NCBI GenBank assembly: GCA_937136395.1 | Contig: CAKZOI010000104.1 | Span: forward strand, 1 to 64,000 | Direction: 5' to 3' | Length of the DNA stretch: 64,000 bases | Source: an uncultured Opitutia bacterium | GTDB lineage: Bacteria; Verrucomicrobiota; Verrucomicrobiia; Opitutales; Coraliomargaritaceae | Shown here: in pieces, positions 34,105 through 43,819 of the stretch | How positions within the stretch are numbered: the stretch's first letter is position 1 | Layout of the letters: the number at the start of each line of letters is the position of its first letter | Notes under the pieces: generated by a model | The model's database searches: none | Told to the model about the DNA's origin: nothing | The model's input: only the letters and a program-made list of their open reading frames with translations | Made by a program: the position numbers and the translations under genes

Positions 34105-35897
34105 GCTATCATCAAATGAAACAGTATCTGGTGTCCGTTTTGTTGCCGACACTATCACGCACGCGACTGCTATGTAGTGTCGTCGGAGTGCTGGTGCTAC
34201 TGGCGACTTATGTCTGCGTGCCTATTGAAGCGGCGGAGTCATTGGTTCGCTATACAGGGTATTGGTTCACTTTTTCTGCGGCAGTTTGCTTTGCTTATTA
34301 CTGTGTCTGCCAGCGTGCCATTTTGCTGGATAAGCTGAAGGGCCTTGGTAAAAAGACGCTATGCTATCTACTCGGCGGATGGTGTATTGCAGGGCTATTG
34401 TTATTTGCTCATGCCAATTTTGGGCCGAAAGTAATGATGGACGATGCGGTATTGGAGTCCACAGCAAGAAGCCTTCACGAGAATCGAGAGGTCTATGTCT
34501 CGACGTATGGGCGCGCTATTGAGAATGCCTTTGTCTCATTTGATGGCTATGTCGACAAGCGCCCTTGGTTGTATCCATTCGTCGTATCCATTGTGCATGA
34601 TATTACAGGCTATCGTGTTGCGAATGCATATGCGGCCAACGCGATCGCTGGAGTCTTGTTCCTGGGCCTACTACTTGCTATCGGATTTCAGATTGCTCGA
34701 TTGAGAGGTGCCTTGCTATTGATACTCCTATGGTTGTCGATTCCGTTGTTTGCTCAAAACGCGACAGGTAGTGGTCTGGATATGGTCAACCTGCTTATGC
34801 TTTCCGTGGTTTGTGCAGCCGCATTCATGTATCTGAAGCAGCCTTCCTATGAGTCCGAGGGCTTGTTAAGTCTGGCGGGTGTGTTGTTAGCGTATAGCCG
34901 CTACGAGTCGGTTTTATTTTGCATATGCGTATTCGCTATCATTGTTGTTGGGTGGTTGCGTTGCGGCCGGATTTGGCTTTCAGCGGGATCCATATTGGCG
35001 GCTCCTCTATTGATCGGCTTGGCGATGCAGCAAAAGTTTTTCTCAGCGAGCGATACTCTGTGGGAGTTACACTCGGGGACTGTGTCGCCCTTCGGGTTGG
35101 AGCATTTGGGTGATAACCTAATTAGAGCATTGAACTTCTTTTTTCATACGAGTGATCAAATGGGAAATTCGTTATTAGTTGCGATTTTGGGCTTTGCGTC
35201 AGTTTTTTTACTACTGTTTCGCTTGCTGAAGCATTCTGGGAATATGGCAGCTGCGTCGCCTACACAATTGGTTGTCGGGCTGATGAGCGTTTTCTTATTT
35301 GCGCACTTAGCCATCATTCTTTGCTACCATGATGGCACTTTGGACCGCTTGTTTGCATCGCGTTTTGCGTTGCCGTTTTATTTGTTGCTCACCATTCAAA
35401 TCGTCCTGTGTTTAGAGCAGGTTTCGCTTTCGAAATATCAGTGGCATACTGCTTTTGTGCTGGTGGCGCTATTTGTCATCGGTGTAAGTATGCCGAATCA
35501 TGCAAAGGCAGTATTCACTCATCGAAACTTTGTAGTGCGAGAGTTGAATTGGATCGAACGCGTTTATCGAGATGAGGCGGCGCCACGAGCTCTTTTGGTT
35601 GATAGTTATGGGGTCTATTGGTCGCTTCGAGATGTGTCTGCGTTGTCGCAGTCAATGACTTTACTGAGCGCTGGGCGGCTCGCTCAGGAAGTTCGTAATG
35701 GAAAATTCCCTGAAGTCTTTGTCGTGGACCGTCGCCAATTGAGAATGGATGACGGGCACCTCGTTAAGGAACCATCAGAATTTGAGTCTGAGTTTTTTGA
35801 GTTAGAGCTACTAGAGCAGTCGAGCTTCAAGCCATTTGAAATGACTGAAATCTACCGTGTTACGAATTTGAAGCCAGACTTTGCTGGGGATCTATAA
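34101..35897 (+). CDS. GT-C-type membrane glycosyltransferase-like protein, paralogue 2
   Basis: 598 aa, the same architecture as the preceding gene. Loop motifs KVMMDDAVLESTARSLHE (here Asp-Asp replaces Asp-Glu), GYVDKRPWLYPFVVSIVHD and, in the membrane, FAQNATGSGLDMVNLLML. The start overlaps the upstream stop (ATGA), so translation is coupled. The C-terminal soluble part differs more from the paralogue, as expected if acceptors differ. It ends 9 bp from a convergent gene, with a 12-bp palindrome ACTAAGCTTAGT at 35900-35911 in between. Confidence 0.77.
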   Translation: MSYHQMKQYLVSVLLPTLSRTRLLCSVVGVLVLLATYVCVPIEAAESLVRYTGYWFTFSAAVCFAYYCVCQRAILLDKLKGLGKKTLCYLLGGWCIAGLLLFAHANFGPKVMMDDAVLESTARSLHENREVYVSTYGRAIENAFVSFDGYVDKRPWLYPFVVSIVHDITGYRVANAYAANAIAGVLFLGLLLAIGFQIARLRGALLLILLWLSIPLFAQNATGSGLDMVNLLMLSVVCAAAFMYLKQPSYESEGLLSLAGVLLAYSRYESVLFCICVFAIIVVGWLRCGRIWLSAGSILAAPLLIGLAMQQKFFSASDTLWELHSGTVSPFGLEHLGDNLIRALNFFFHTSDQMGNSLLVAILGFASVFLLLFRLLKHSGNMAAASPTQLVVGLMSVFLFAHLAIILCYHDGTLDRLFASRFALPFYLLLTIQIVLCLEQVSLSKYQWHTAFVLVALFVIGVSMPNHAKAVFTHRNFVVRELNWIERVYRDEAAPRALLVDSYGVYWSLRDVSALSQSMTLLSAGRLAQEVRNGKFPEVFVVDRRQLRMDDGHLVKEPSEFESEFFELELLEQSSFKPFEMTEIYRVTNLKPDFAGDL

Positions 35898-35906
35898 TCA
35901 CTAAGC

Positions 35907-37178
35907 TTAGTTCGAAGTTGGGCGTATATTGGGGACTAAAGAGAGGATGTCTTGCTTCAATATTACTGTCGCGAGCATGATATTTGTAGTGATCATTACC
36001 CACGAGGCGCTGTGCTCTACAATTGAAAAAATTTGATAGGTCTTTAAGTGGATGATCCAGTTGAGTTCTATGGTGTTAAATACTGACCAAAAGTAGATAT
36101 ATTCGGGCCAAGCGGTTAGCAGTATTGAGATGCAATAGAGCGCTGCAGTTGATTTGACGAATCGATGAGGCGACTGTAGCAGCTGAAGCATCAATGGTAT
36201 GGTTGGAATGACAAAAACCAATCTGTAATCCCAATTACCACTGAGGAAGAAGCAGAAAGTGAGCACCGAGCTGCCTAGTAAAAAGTATAATTCGTGCTCC
36301 TGCTTGCTTTCTTCTTTTTGAATGCGTGGGTGTAGTAGAGTCGTCAATGCGCAGATTCCAACAACTAGGATACCAAATATGAACAGAGGTGTGTGGTAAG
36401 AGCTCTCCAGGTCGATTGCCTGAAAGAGTAGAGTTTTTCCAAATGCACAGTTGTTGGGGGGATCAGGGAAGCGCCCTGAGACGTTACTTAATTCGTCTTG
36501 AATGAGCCATAAGAGACCTGAAACAAATACAGCTGACACTGCTGTATAGATAGCCAGTTCCTTTATGCTTTTTAGACGGTGCACAAAGAGGGAGTAGATG
36601 ACTGCCGGATAGTATTTCATCGGAGTCAGTAAGCTGATAACTAGCCACCCGAGAGGTTTTCCCCAGGCAGATTTACTTGCGAGTAGTAGTGGGACAAAGC
36701 AAATAAATGTGTAGATAATAATATCGTCGTTCGCCCTTTCTATAAGTGTCAGTGCAGGGGGGGACAGCAGGATCGAAAGTATAATGATCAGCTCGATAAA
36801 GGAGCGTGGGCGCAGTAGCCAAAAATTCCAAAGTAGATAGGTTGCGCAGAACAGAACGCCCATCGGAATGGTATGGCTTTTGTCTAGCCCTAAGAACGAG
36901 AGGATGGTTACCGTATAGAGTGGCTTATTGTTGAGTGCGTGCGGGTTACCGTAGGGGTTGACTTCATTGTTGACGTCGATGCCGTTGGTGATGCCTTCTG
37001 CGACTCCGAGTCGCGCCATCATATCGGCAAAAGGATAGCCCAATTGTAAGTTATGGAGTGGTCCGATTACGTAAAACCAGTGCTCGTGTGAGGAATAGAT
37101 CAGCGCGATGGTCGCAAGAGTGATGGTGATGAGCGCAATGCGTAGACCATTAAGCTTTTTTTGTGTGGGGGGATGCAT
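35907..37178 (-). CDS. Polytopic membrane protein, GT87-like (DUF2029 type)
   Basis: 423 aa with about 10 hydrophobic segments. The periplasmic loop after helix 1 has GIDVNNEVNPYGNP, and a conserved-looking block LIERANDDIIIYTFICFVPL then SLLTPMKYYPAVIYSL resembles polyprenyl-phosphate-mannose-dependent GT87 mannosyltransferases. Those add sugars to cell-surface glycans. It is the only gene of the first half of the island on this strand, and the assignment is by overall pattern, not by a decisive motif. Confidence 0.6.
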   Translation of the reverse strand: MHPPTQKKLNGLRIALITITLATIALIYSSHEHWFYVIGPLHNLQLGYPFADMMARLGVAEGITNGIDVNNEVNPYGNPHALNNKPLYTVTILSFLGLDKSHTIPMGVLFCATYLLWNFWLLRPRSFIELIIILSILLSPPALTLIERANDDIIIYTFICFVPLLLASKSAWGKPLGWLVISLLTPMKYYPAVIYSLFVHRLKSIKELAIYTAVSAVFVSGLLWLIQDELSNVSGRFPDPPNNCAFGKTLLFQAIDLESSYHTPLFIFGILVVGICALTTLLHPRIQKEESKQEHELYFLLGSSVLTFCFFLSGNWDYRLVFVIPTIPLMLQLLQSPHRFVKSTAALYCISILLTAWPEYIYFWSVFNTIELNWIIHLKTYQIFSIVEHSASWVMITTNIMLATVILKQDILSLVPNIRPTSN

Positions 37179-37257
37179 ATGGTAGGGGCCTTTGATAGTA
37201 ATCTTTGAGCTAGAGTTCTGATTGCTATTCTAGCTAATGTGAAGAGTCTTTTTATTT

Positions 37258-38061
37258 ATGTATGAACATCCCGTATATGGTGCTGTAATCCCTGAGAAGT
37301 CTTGGGTGCCTGCGCCGAGATATTTGCTGCGTCGCGACCGGATTCTACGCTGGCTGGCCACTCAGCCTAAGGGGAGCGTTTTGGAGGTCGGACCTGGAAG
37401 CGGCGCTTTATTGAAAGATTTCTCGAATTTAGGTTGGGACTGTGTCGGCTTGGATGTTTCAGCAGCAGCATTAGATCTAACTGGGTATGTGACTGAAGAA
37501 TGTGAAAATGTTGAGTTGTACGCTTCCGCGGAGAAACTGGGAGATCGGAAATTTAACCTCGTTGTTGCTTGTGAGGTGCTTGAACACATTGAACAAGATC
37601 AGGAGATGTTTGATGAATGGGCTGCATTCTTAAAACCCGGAGGGCACTTGTTAATCTCAGTGCCCGCTCATATGAAGCGGTGGGATGCCACAGATGTGTG
37701 GGCTGGGCATTTTCGTCGTTATGAATACGAAGACCTCGTTCATTTAACCCGAAAGAGTGATATGCGGGTCAATCAGATTGAATGCTACGGGTTTCCACTC
37801 GCCCTATTTACATCGACCTTTCGCTCCAATTATTTGTCGAAGAAAGATCGAGCGGAGAAAAATAACCCAGGAGGCAAGCAAGAGAAGACTGAGCAGAGTG
37901 GGGTGAATCGCGGCTTTGAAATGCGCTATTTTGGAATACAAAAATCTTGGTTGGGTGTCTGTGCTTTACATTTTGGAATGTGGTTACAGCACTTATTTGT
38001 AAGCCGCCCTTATGGGAATGGTTATCTTTTGTGGGCGCGAAAAGATGAAAATTGCGATTAA
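37258..38061 (+). CDS. Class I SAM-dependent methyltransferase
   Basis: 267 aa. SAM-binding motif I is VLEVGPGSGALLKDF (about residues 42-56), then LDVSAAALDL, and motif IV is VACEVLEHIEQDQEM. The middle and C-terminal parts (WAGHFRRYEYEDLV) resemble UbiE/COQ5-type methyltransferases of surface-glycan clusters. The C-terminal half carries a hydrophobic end (LGVCALHFGMWLQHLFV), so it may sit at the membrane. The next gene starts inside its 3' end (17-bp overlap). Confidence 0.85.
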   Translation: MYEHPVYGAVIPEKSWVPAPRYLLRRDRILRWLATQPKGSVLEVGPGSGALLKDFSNLGWDCVGLDVSAAALDLTGYVTEECENVELYASAEKLGDRKFNLVVACEVLEHIEQDQEMFDEWAAFLKPGGHLLISVPAHMKRWDATDVWAGHFRRYEYEDLVHLTRKSDMRVNQIECYGFPLALFTSTFRSNYLSKKDRAEKNNPGGKQEKTEQSGVNRGFEMRYFGIQKSWLGVCALHFGMWLQHLFVSRPYGNGYLLWARKDENCD

Positions 38062-38992
38062 ATGGGTCGGCGCTGCAGTGGCCTGTCTGGCGCTATTGTA
38101 TTTTGGACTGAAATTTAAGGATCAGTTACGAGATGCTCTGCCGCTTCTCTTGGAGTCAGATAGTTTAATTTGGTGTATCTTCGGTGCATGTGCCGTGAGT
38201 GCTCAAACGGCATGCGCTGGGCTCGCATGGCAACGAATCCTTTTGATTTTAGGTGTTTCCATTCGTTCAGTAGATGCGATTCGTATTTTGTTTATTGCTC
38301 AGTTTGCACGCTATATTCCAGGGAACATTGGCCACCATATTGGCAAGTTGGCGATGATTAGGTCGGAAGGTGTGAGCCTCAAACTGGGTGCGCTTTCCTT
38401 ACTTGTCGAAACCGTGTTGGTCTTGATGCTGGGGATGTTTCTGTCGTTGGTATTTATGCCGAGCGACTTCTACGCTTACGTGACTCAGGGTAATTGGGTT
38501 GTGCCAGCTATGGTGCTTGCTTGTTTGGTCCTTGCCGTGGGTGTCTATCTATTGAAGCGAGGTGCGAAAGCTCAGATCATATTCGATGCTCGTGAGGCTA
38601 TTCTGAAAAATTGGAAAGGGCAGCTGGTTCGCATCTCAGAAATTGTTACGTATTATCTAATCAATTTTTTGTTTTTAGGATGGTTGGCATGGCTGTTGGC
38701 GACTCAAGTATTTGATGTGCATTCGCTCTCGATGCTTCAGCTCACATCAATTATGGCATTTTCGTGGACGGTCGGTTTTGTGGCTCCTGGGGCACCTGCC
38801 GGTATCGGGGTGCGTGAGGTCATCGCACTGTCATTGTTGTCGACGACTTTTGATACGGGTGTAGCCGCTCGTTTGGTAATGCTACACCGACTGGTGCTTA
38901 CATTTGGAGACTTGATCACTTTCTTGCTTGGTTTGTTGATGAGCGTAGTTTCTGGTAAGCAATTGGGGGTGAATAAAGAAGAGAGCTTATGA
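38045..38992 (+). CDS. Flippase-like integral membrane protein (lysylphosphatidylglycerol synthase TM-region/UPF0104 family)
   Basis: 315 aa from the ATG at 38045 (MKIAIKWVGAAVACLA), with about eight membrane segments. Family motifs are FARYIPGNIGHHIGKLAMI and GFVAPGAPAGIGVREVIAL. Related proteins are associated with lipid or polyprenyl-sugar transport and frequently occur in polysaccharide clusters. It overlaps the methyltransferase gene by 17 bp and the GT4 gene by 4 bp, so the three are translationally coupled. Confidence 0.82.
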   Translation: MKIAIKWVGAAVACLALLYFGLKFKDQLRDALPLLLESDSLIWCIFGACAVSAQTACAGLAWQRILLILGVSIRSVDAIRILFIAQFARYIPGNIGHHIGKLAMIRSEGVSLKLGALSLLVETVLVLMLGMFLSLVFMPSDFYAYVTQGNWVVPAMVLACLVLAVGVYLLKRGAKAQIIFDAREAILKNWKGQLVRISEIVTYYLINFLFLGWLAWLLATQVFDVHSLSMLQLTSIMAFSWTVGFVAPGAPAGIGVREVIALSLLSTTFDTGVAARLVMLHRLVLTFGDLITFLLGLLMSVVSGKQLGVNKEESL

Positions 38993-40065
38993 AGCCTAAG
39001 ATTCTATTTGTTGCATCTAAGCAGCCGAATTATTCGCGCATTAAACTGCTCAAAGCCTCACTGGAGCAGGAGTTTGATGTGACTTGTTTGTTTTCAGAAT
39101 GTAGCTCATACCCAATGCGTTTATTAGACGTGTGTTGGCGTTTCATTTGGATGAATAAAAAAGACTATGACTTAGTCGTTGTTGGTTTTTTTGCACAGTT
39201 GCTATTTCCGTTTATTCGATTCTTTTGGCGCGGTAAAATAATCTCCGATTGTTTTATTTCTCTATATGATTCACTGATTTTTGACCGTTCTAAATTCAAA
39301 GAGGGAGGCATGGTCGCAGGCTTTGCGCGTTGGATGGATGCCTATATGTTATGTCATTCGGATTTAACACTGACGGATACGCAGTCACATGCGGATTATC
39401 TAGTAGAGGAGTTTTCGATCGATCCACGTCAAGTTATCGCGGTTGCAGTGAGTGCCGATGAGCGAGTGTTTCCGTATTCTCCGGCGCATGTTGAGGACTA
39501 TTGTGAAGGGGATGTATTCAATGTGGTGTTTTATGGTGCCTATATTCCTTTGCAGGGAACGGATGTGATTGTGCGCGCGGCCAAGTTGCTGGAGGGGCAT
39601 CCAGTCGAATTGCACATGGTTGGAGATGGACAGACCTATGAGGCGACCTATCAAATTTCGAAAGAACTGAATGTGCGAAATGTGACCTTTCACGGGTTAC
39701 AGAGTCTAGAACGTTTAGCTGAAATGTCCTGTGGGAGCCATCTCTTGCTGGGCATTTTTGGCACGACTGAAAAGGCAAAGCGTGTGATTCCGAATAAAGT
39801 CTTTGAAGCGGTGTCCCTTGGACGGCCAGTGATCACTGGAGATTCAAAGACGGTTCGCGGGTATTTTGCAGACGGAGAAACCATCTTGTTAGTGCCATTT
39901 GGAGATCCATGTAGCTTAGCGGATAAAATTTTATGGGCGATGAAGCATTATGCCGATGCGGTGCGTATTGGCATAGCTGGCCATGAAGTTTTTGCGCAGC
40001 AGTTATCACCTTCACATGTGTGCGATTGCCTCAACGCTGCGGTGCAATCTTTATTCGAGGATTGA
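38989..40065 (+). CDS. Glycosyltransferase family 4-like enzyme
   Basis: 358 aa, GT-B fold. The N-domain begins with KILFVASKQPNYSRIKLLKA. The C-domain has VFYGAYIPLQGTDVIVRAA (the GxxxxxKG-like donor-side strand), LHMVGDGQTYEATYQI and the EX7E-like region around VIPNKVFEAVSLGRPVITG. The enzyme would act on a cytoplasmic lipid-linked sugar. Coupled to the flippase-like gene by a 4-bp overlap. It ends 2 bp from a convergent gene. Confidence 0.83.
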   Translation: MKPKILFVASKQPNYSRIKLLKASLEQEFDVTCLFSECSSYPMRLLDVCWRFIWMNKKDYDLVVVGFFAQLLFPFIRFFWRGKIISDCFISLYDSLIFDRSKFKEGGMVAGFARWMDAYMLCHSDLTLTDTQSHADYLVEEFSIDPRQVIAVAVSADERVFPYSPAHVEDYCEGDVFNVVFYGAYIPLQGTDVIVRAAKLLEGHPVELHMVGDGQTYEATYQISKELNVRNVTFHGLQSLERLAEMSCGSHLLLGIFGTTEKAKRVIPNKVFEAVSLGRPVITGDSKTVRGYFADGETILLVPFGDPCSLADKILWAMKHYADAVRIGIAGHEVFAQQLSPSHVCDCLNAAVQSLFED

Positions 40066-40067
40066 GT

Positions 40068-40937
40068 TTATTTGGAGGCCCAATTGTCGAGTGCCCGTTC
40101 GATGGCTTCTTGAATTGGTGTGAGTGTAATTCCCGCTCGTTGAAGCTTTGCTGAGCTTAGGGTGCAATTGCTGCGTGGTGTGATCGCCGCTTTTTGCATG
40201 AACTCGCTCTCGTCTTTGAAGAATTTGAATGCTTTATCGCTTAGACCACTTGCTAGAATGAGCTTAGTGACTTCTTTCGTCGTAACAGCCCCTGGGTTTG
40301 TGACGTTATATATGCCAAATGGTATTTTATTAAGCCAGCAGTCGAGGCTGGCAGCAGCGAATTCATCGAGTTGTGAGATGCTGTTTGTGGCTTGTAGCAA
40401 ATTCTCGTAGCTCATGAGCTTCTTGAGATAATTTCTTGGGTGATCGCAATGATTGAAGGGGATGCGCACACGCCAGATATAGATGTTATTAAATGGAGCC
40501 AGCACTTCTTCGCCGAGTGCCTTGGTGCCTGAGTAAAATGAGCAATTGTTCTGGCGAAAGGTAAAGTTTGGCGTGTCTTCTTCGGTGAAGCCACTGCCGT
40601 CAGGTCTAGATCCAGTAAATATGCAACCTGATGAAACGTGCCCCCAAGGGGTGTCGGTTGCCTCGCAGGCTTCCGCTACCTTGCCTGGTAAAACGGCGTT
40701 GCCGAAGAGGCAATTTGCTTTGTCGCTTTCACAAGCATCTACATTCGGTTTACCTGTGTAACCGGCTGCGTTGATTAAAAAGTCTGGTTTGTCTATTTGT
40801 AGAGCCTGCTTGAGCACATCGACTTGTGTGTAATCAATTTCGGCGCGGCTGAGACTTTTATATTCGATCTGCCGCTGCTGTAAAAGTTTTTGGTATGCTT
40901 GGCCTATGTAACCGGAACCGCCTAGGAGATAAATCAT
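40068..40937 (-). CDS. RmlD/SDR-extended family sugar-nucleotide reductase-like protein
   Basis: 289 aa, extended SDR. The N-terminal GGSGYIGQ is the NAD(P)-binding motif and INAAGYTG follows strand 4. The active-site region is YSGTKALGEEVL (Tyr-x-x-x-Lys). The pattern is that of RmlD (dTDP-4-dehydrorhamnose reductase) and related NAD-dependent epimerases, but the deoxysugar substrate cannot be named. It lies 2 bp downstream of a GT2 gene on the same strand and is probably cotranscribed with it. Confidence 0.8.
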   Translation of the reverse strand: MIYLLGGSGYIGQAYQKLLQQRQIEYKSLSRAEIDYTQVDVLKQALQIDKPDFLINAAGYTGKPNVDACESDKANCLFGNAVLPGKVAEACEATDTPWGHVSSGCIFTGSRPDGSGFTEEDTPNFTFRQNNCSFYSGTKALGEEVLAPFNNIYIWRVRIPFNHCDHPRNYLKKLMSYENLLQATNSISQLDEFAAASLDCWLNKIPFGIYNVTNPGAVTTKEVTKLILASGLSDKAFKFFKDESEFMQKAAITPRSNCTLSSAKLQRAGITLTPIQEAIERALDNWASK

Positions 40938-40939
40938 TG

Positions 40940-41908
40940 CTATTTAAGTGAATTACAGTTGGGGGTTTTCGATTGTATGTGGCTTTGCTCGTTGGTGTTG
41001 CGTATGGATCGATTGATCATTTCGGCAATGAGTCCGATGGAGATGAGTTGAACTCCTAGTAGTAGCAGTAGTATGCCGAGAAAGAAGAGCGGCCTGTTTC
41101 CAATCGGGTGACCGAGGAAAATTTTAGCGAATGATAACCATGTCAGCACGGCGAAGCCTGTGGCTCCTGCGGCGATTCCAAAGCCACCAAATATATGCGC
41201 AGGTCGGCGCAAATAGCGTGTGGTGAAAGTTACCGTGAGCAGGTCTAGAAAGCCTTTCAGGAAACGTTTGCCGCCATACTTCGAAACGCCATGTTCGCGT
41301 GGGTGGTGTTTTACGGAGAGTTCCCCAATCCGATATCCTTCAGCGTGTGCAAGTATCGGCACGAAGCGGTGGAGCTCGCCGAAGAGTTGAATGTCTTGTG
41401 TGACGTTTTTGCGATAGGCCTTAAAGCCGCAATTGAAGTCGTTTAGATGGACACCACTCAGCGCTCGTGCGAGTGCATTAAAAACTTTAGAGGGTAGGGT
41501 TTTTGAAATCGGGTCGTGGCGGACTTGTTTCCAGCCAGAGACCAAGTCGTAGCCTTCGTCTAGCTTGCGAATGAATGCTGGAATTTCACTCGGGTCATCT
41601 TGCAAGTCGGCGTCCATTGTGAAAATGATGTCACCGTCGACATTTGAGAAGCCTGCCTGTAGCGCATCTGCTTTACCAAAATTGCGCCTGAAGCGTAAGC
41701 CCATGGTATGACTGTCTTCCTCGGCCAATGACTCGATGATTTTCCATGAGCCATCTGTGCTACCATCATCTACAAAGCAGATATCATAGGACTGAATATT
41801 CACACTTGATACAGTCTCTGTAATTCGAGTGTGAAGAGTCCGAATAGTAGCTTCCTCGTTAAATACGGGGATGACGACGCTTATTGAAGGGTGATGCGAT
41901 TCGGGCAT
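40940..41908 (-). CDS. Polyprenyl-phosphate glycosyltransferase (GT2, ArnC/DPM-like) with C-terminal membrane helices
   Basis: 322 aa. The GT-A domain starts ISVVIPVFNEEATIRTLH, with IVFVDDGSTDGSWK (here ICFVDDGSTDGSWKII) and the DxD-like FTMDADLQDDPSEIP. RRNFGKADALQAG and DFNCGFKAYRK are typical of undecaprenyl-phosphate sugar transferases. Two C-terminal membrane helices anchor it. It would make polyprenyl-phosphate-sugar, the donor that GT-C enzymes such as its neighbours use, so context and role agree. Confidence 0.87.
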   Translation of the reverse strand: MPESHHPSISVVIPVFNEEATIRTLHTRITETVSSVNIQSYDICFVDDGSTDGSWKIIESLAEEDSHTMGLRFRRNFGKADALQAGFSNVDGDIIFTMDADLQDDPSEIPAFIRKLDEGYDLVSGWKQVRHDPISKTLPSKVFNALARALSGVHLNDFNCGFKAYRKNVTQDIQLFGELHRFVPILAHAEGYRIGELSVKHHPREHGVSKYGGKRFLKGFLDLLTVTFTTRYLRRPAHIFGGFGIAAGATGFAVLTWLSFAKIFLGHPIGNRPLFFLGILLLLLGVQLISIGLIAEMINRSIRNTNEQSHIQSKTPNCNSLK

Positions 41909-41935
41909 GAGTATTTTAGCGAGAATACATAAAAG

Positions 41936-43801
41936 TTATGTTTGTGGTATTAAGGGGAGTGCCTGTTTCAAGTATAGCTTCGCTGCCTCTGGGTCGTCTT
42001 GGGGCAATTCGCCTATAGGTGGTAGGTTTTGTTGAAGTGTTGCGTTGCCTGGACCTGCTTTGTGTAAAGCAGTTATTTGACTGATACGATAAAACGAATT
42101 CCTTGAAAAGGCTTTTTGCGCGAAATGCGTCAGAGCAAAGCGCTTCGACAAGCGATTTGCACCCAGAGGAGGCATGGTTTCATACGCGTCACCGAAATCG
42201 ACAAGGCTCTCAACGACGTAGATCTGGTCATAGAAGTTGATATCCAGTAGGTGCAGGACTCGTTCAGGCATATTATTGGCTACCGTTATCGGAATCGCAG
42301 GGAAGTCGTAGAGTTGTATGCCGATGGCTCCGTCGCTTATAATTAGACTTTTGTTTGTGGGGACATTTTGGGTGATCCAGTTAAGTGCCCAATGATTGCC
42401 TGATGTGATCAATAAGCGTGTTTCATTATTGATACGTATGCTTGTTGAACTGCTTACAGTAACTGTGAATACAATACATGCGATCGATGGCCAAATCGGG
42501 AGCTTTCGAATCTTGAAGCAGTGGTATAGGGCCAGTGCCGGCGCTATCGCGAAGAATAGCTGCAGGGGTAATGAGAAGCGGGCAGTCATGGGGTCTGTCC
42601 ATGCCCCCCAATAACAGGTGAGCGCTAAGAAGGTATTGAGTGCTACGATTGCAAAGACCGCGAGTAACGGGGTTAAGTAGCCACGCGAAATGTGTGATAA
42701 ATTGAATTTCCTAATAATGAATACAGCTAGGATGAGTAGAGCGCTCACTCCAACTAAACTGAGGAGAGCTGAGTTTGAAAAATCTCCCTGAAGATCGAAT
42801 AAATAGCGTGTGGCGGCTTTCAGGTTGGTGGCTAAATGTGCGATACTGAAAAAGTTTTCATTGGTCGTTTGAATGAAGCGCTCGTTCGAGGTAAAAATGG
42901 CATAGCTCAAGAGTGGAGGTATCAAGGCGATTGGGCTTATGGAGGTGAACCAAGTGAGCCTTATTTGCTTTTGCTGTAGACATTTTATTCCGCAAAGCAC
43001 AACTGGCACTAAGGTGTAAAGGATCGACTCATAGCGAGTGCTAGCCAGTAGCACGGCGATGATGGTAACCAGGTTGAGCCCTTCAGTTCCGTTGCTTTTC
43101 AGGTAGCGCATGCCAGCTAATACGAGGCTCGCAATGAGACATAAGTTTAAGAGTTCATATCCTCCTCCTGTAGAGTTTTGAGCGAGCAATGGTAAGCTCG
43201 TGAACAATAAAATAGAAAGGTAGGCATACTTCTTATCGCAAGTGCGATAAACGATCAAATACAGGAGTGTGAGCAAAAGTGCCGTTAGGCCGCTGTTCAG
43301 CCAAAATGCATTGCTGGGGCGATAGCCTGTGAGTTGGTGCAGCACCGCCACGCAAAAAGGAAAGAGGCATGGCCGTTTATCCACGAAACCAGCTTTAGCG
43401 ATGACTTCCCCGTCCATTTGATGCGAAGCAGCTTGAACGAGTGCATGACCATCGGTGTAGAAGTTCATGGCGGTTGAATTTAATGTGTATTCGTCATACA
43501 GAATTTTAAAGCCTCGGTCGACGTGTAGATGGAGGTATCCTGTTGCGAAAAGGATGAGGAGTAGTGCAGGGCCGTGTCGTTTTAGTGCTGATTTGATCTC
43601 GGCTAGGCCTAAATGCTTTATAGGGTTTCGTAGCTCGAAAATGAATACGAGAACGGTGCCAAGTGTCAGCCAGAGCCCATAGTGTTTGATGATGTAGACA
43701 GCTTGTTTGGGTGACGTGAGATAAAACGAAATGAGTAGGGCTGCTATGGATGCTAGGGTAGCTAGTCCGATTTGCAGTATGGCTATCTTTTGTATTCGCA
43801 T
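41936..43801 (-). CDS. GT-C-type membrane glycosyltransferase-like protein, paralogue 3
   Basis: 621 aa, paralogous to the genes at 32281 and 34101. Loop motifs are KILYDEYTLNSTAMNFYTD (Asp-Glu pair) and GFVDKRPCLFPFCVAVLHQ, with the membrane block LAQNSTGGGYELLNLCL. About 11 hydrophobic segments and a soluble C-terminal domain. Sits directly after the FkbM methyltransferase gene and before the GT2 that could supply polyprenyl-linked sugar. Acceptor unknown. Confidence 0.77.
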   Translation of the reverse strand: MRIQKIAILQIGLATLASIAALLISFYLTSPKQAVYIIKHYGLWLTLGTVLVFIFELRNPIKHLGLAEIKSALKRHGPALLLILFATGYLHLHVDRGFKILYDEYTLNSTAMNFYTDGHALVQAASHQMDGEVIAKAGFVDKRPCLFPFCVAVLHQLTGYRPSNAFWLNSGLTALLLTLLYLIVYRTCDKKYAYLSILLFTSLPLLAQNSTGGGYELLNLCLIASLVLAGMRYLKSNGTEGLNLVTIIAVLLASTRYESILYTLVPVVLCGIKCLQQKQIRLTWFTSISPIALIPPLLSYAIFTSNERFIQTTNENFFSIAHLATNLKAATRYLFDLQGDFSNSALLSLVGVSALLILAVFIIRKFNLSHISRGYLTPLLAVFAIVALNTFLALTCYWGAWTDPMTARFSLPLQLFFAIAPALALYHCFKIRKLPIWPSIACIVFTVTVSSSTSIRINNETRLLITSGNHWALNWITQNVPTNKSLIISDGAIGIQLYDFPAIPITVANNMPERVLHLLDINFYDQIYVVESLVDFGDAYETMPPLGANRLSKRFALTHFAQKAFSRNSFYRISQITALHKAGPGNATLQQNLPPIGELPQDDPEAAKLYLKQALPLIPQT

Positions 43802-43819
43802 ATTACTGACACTACAAAA

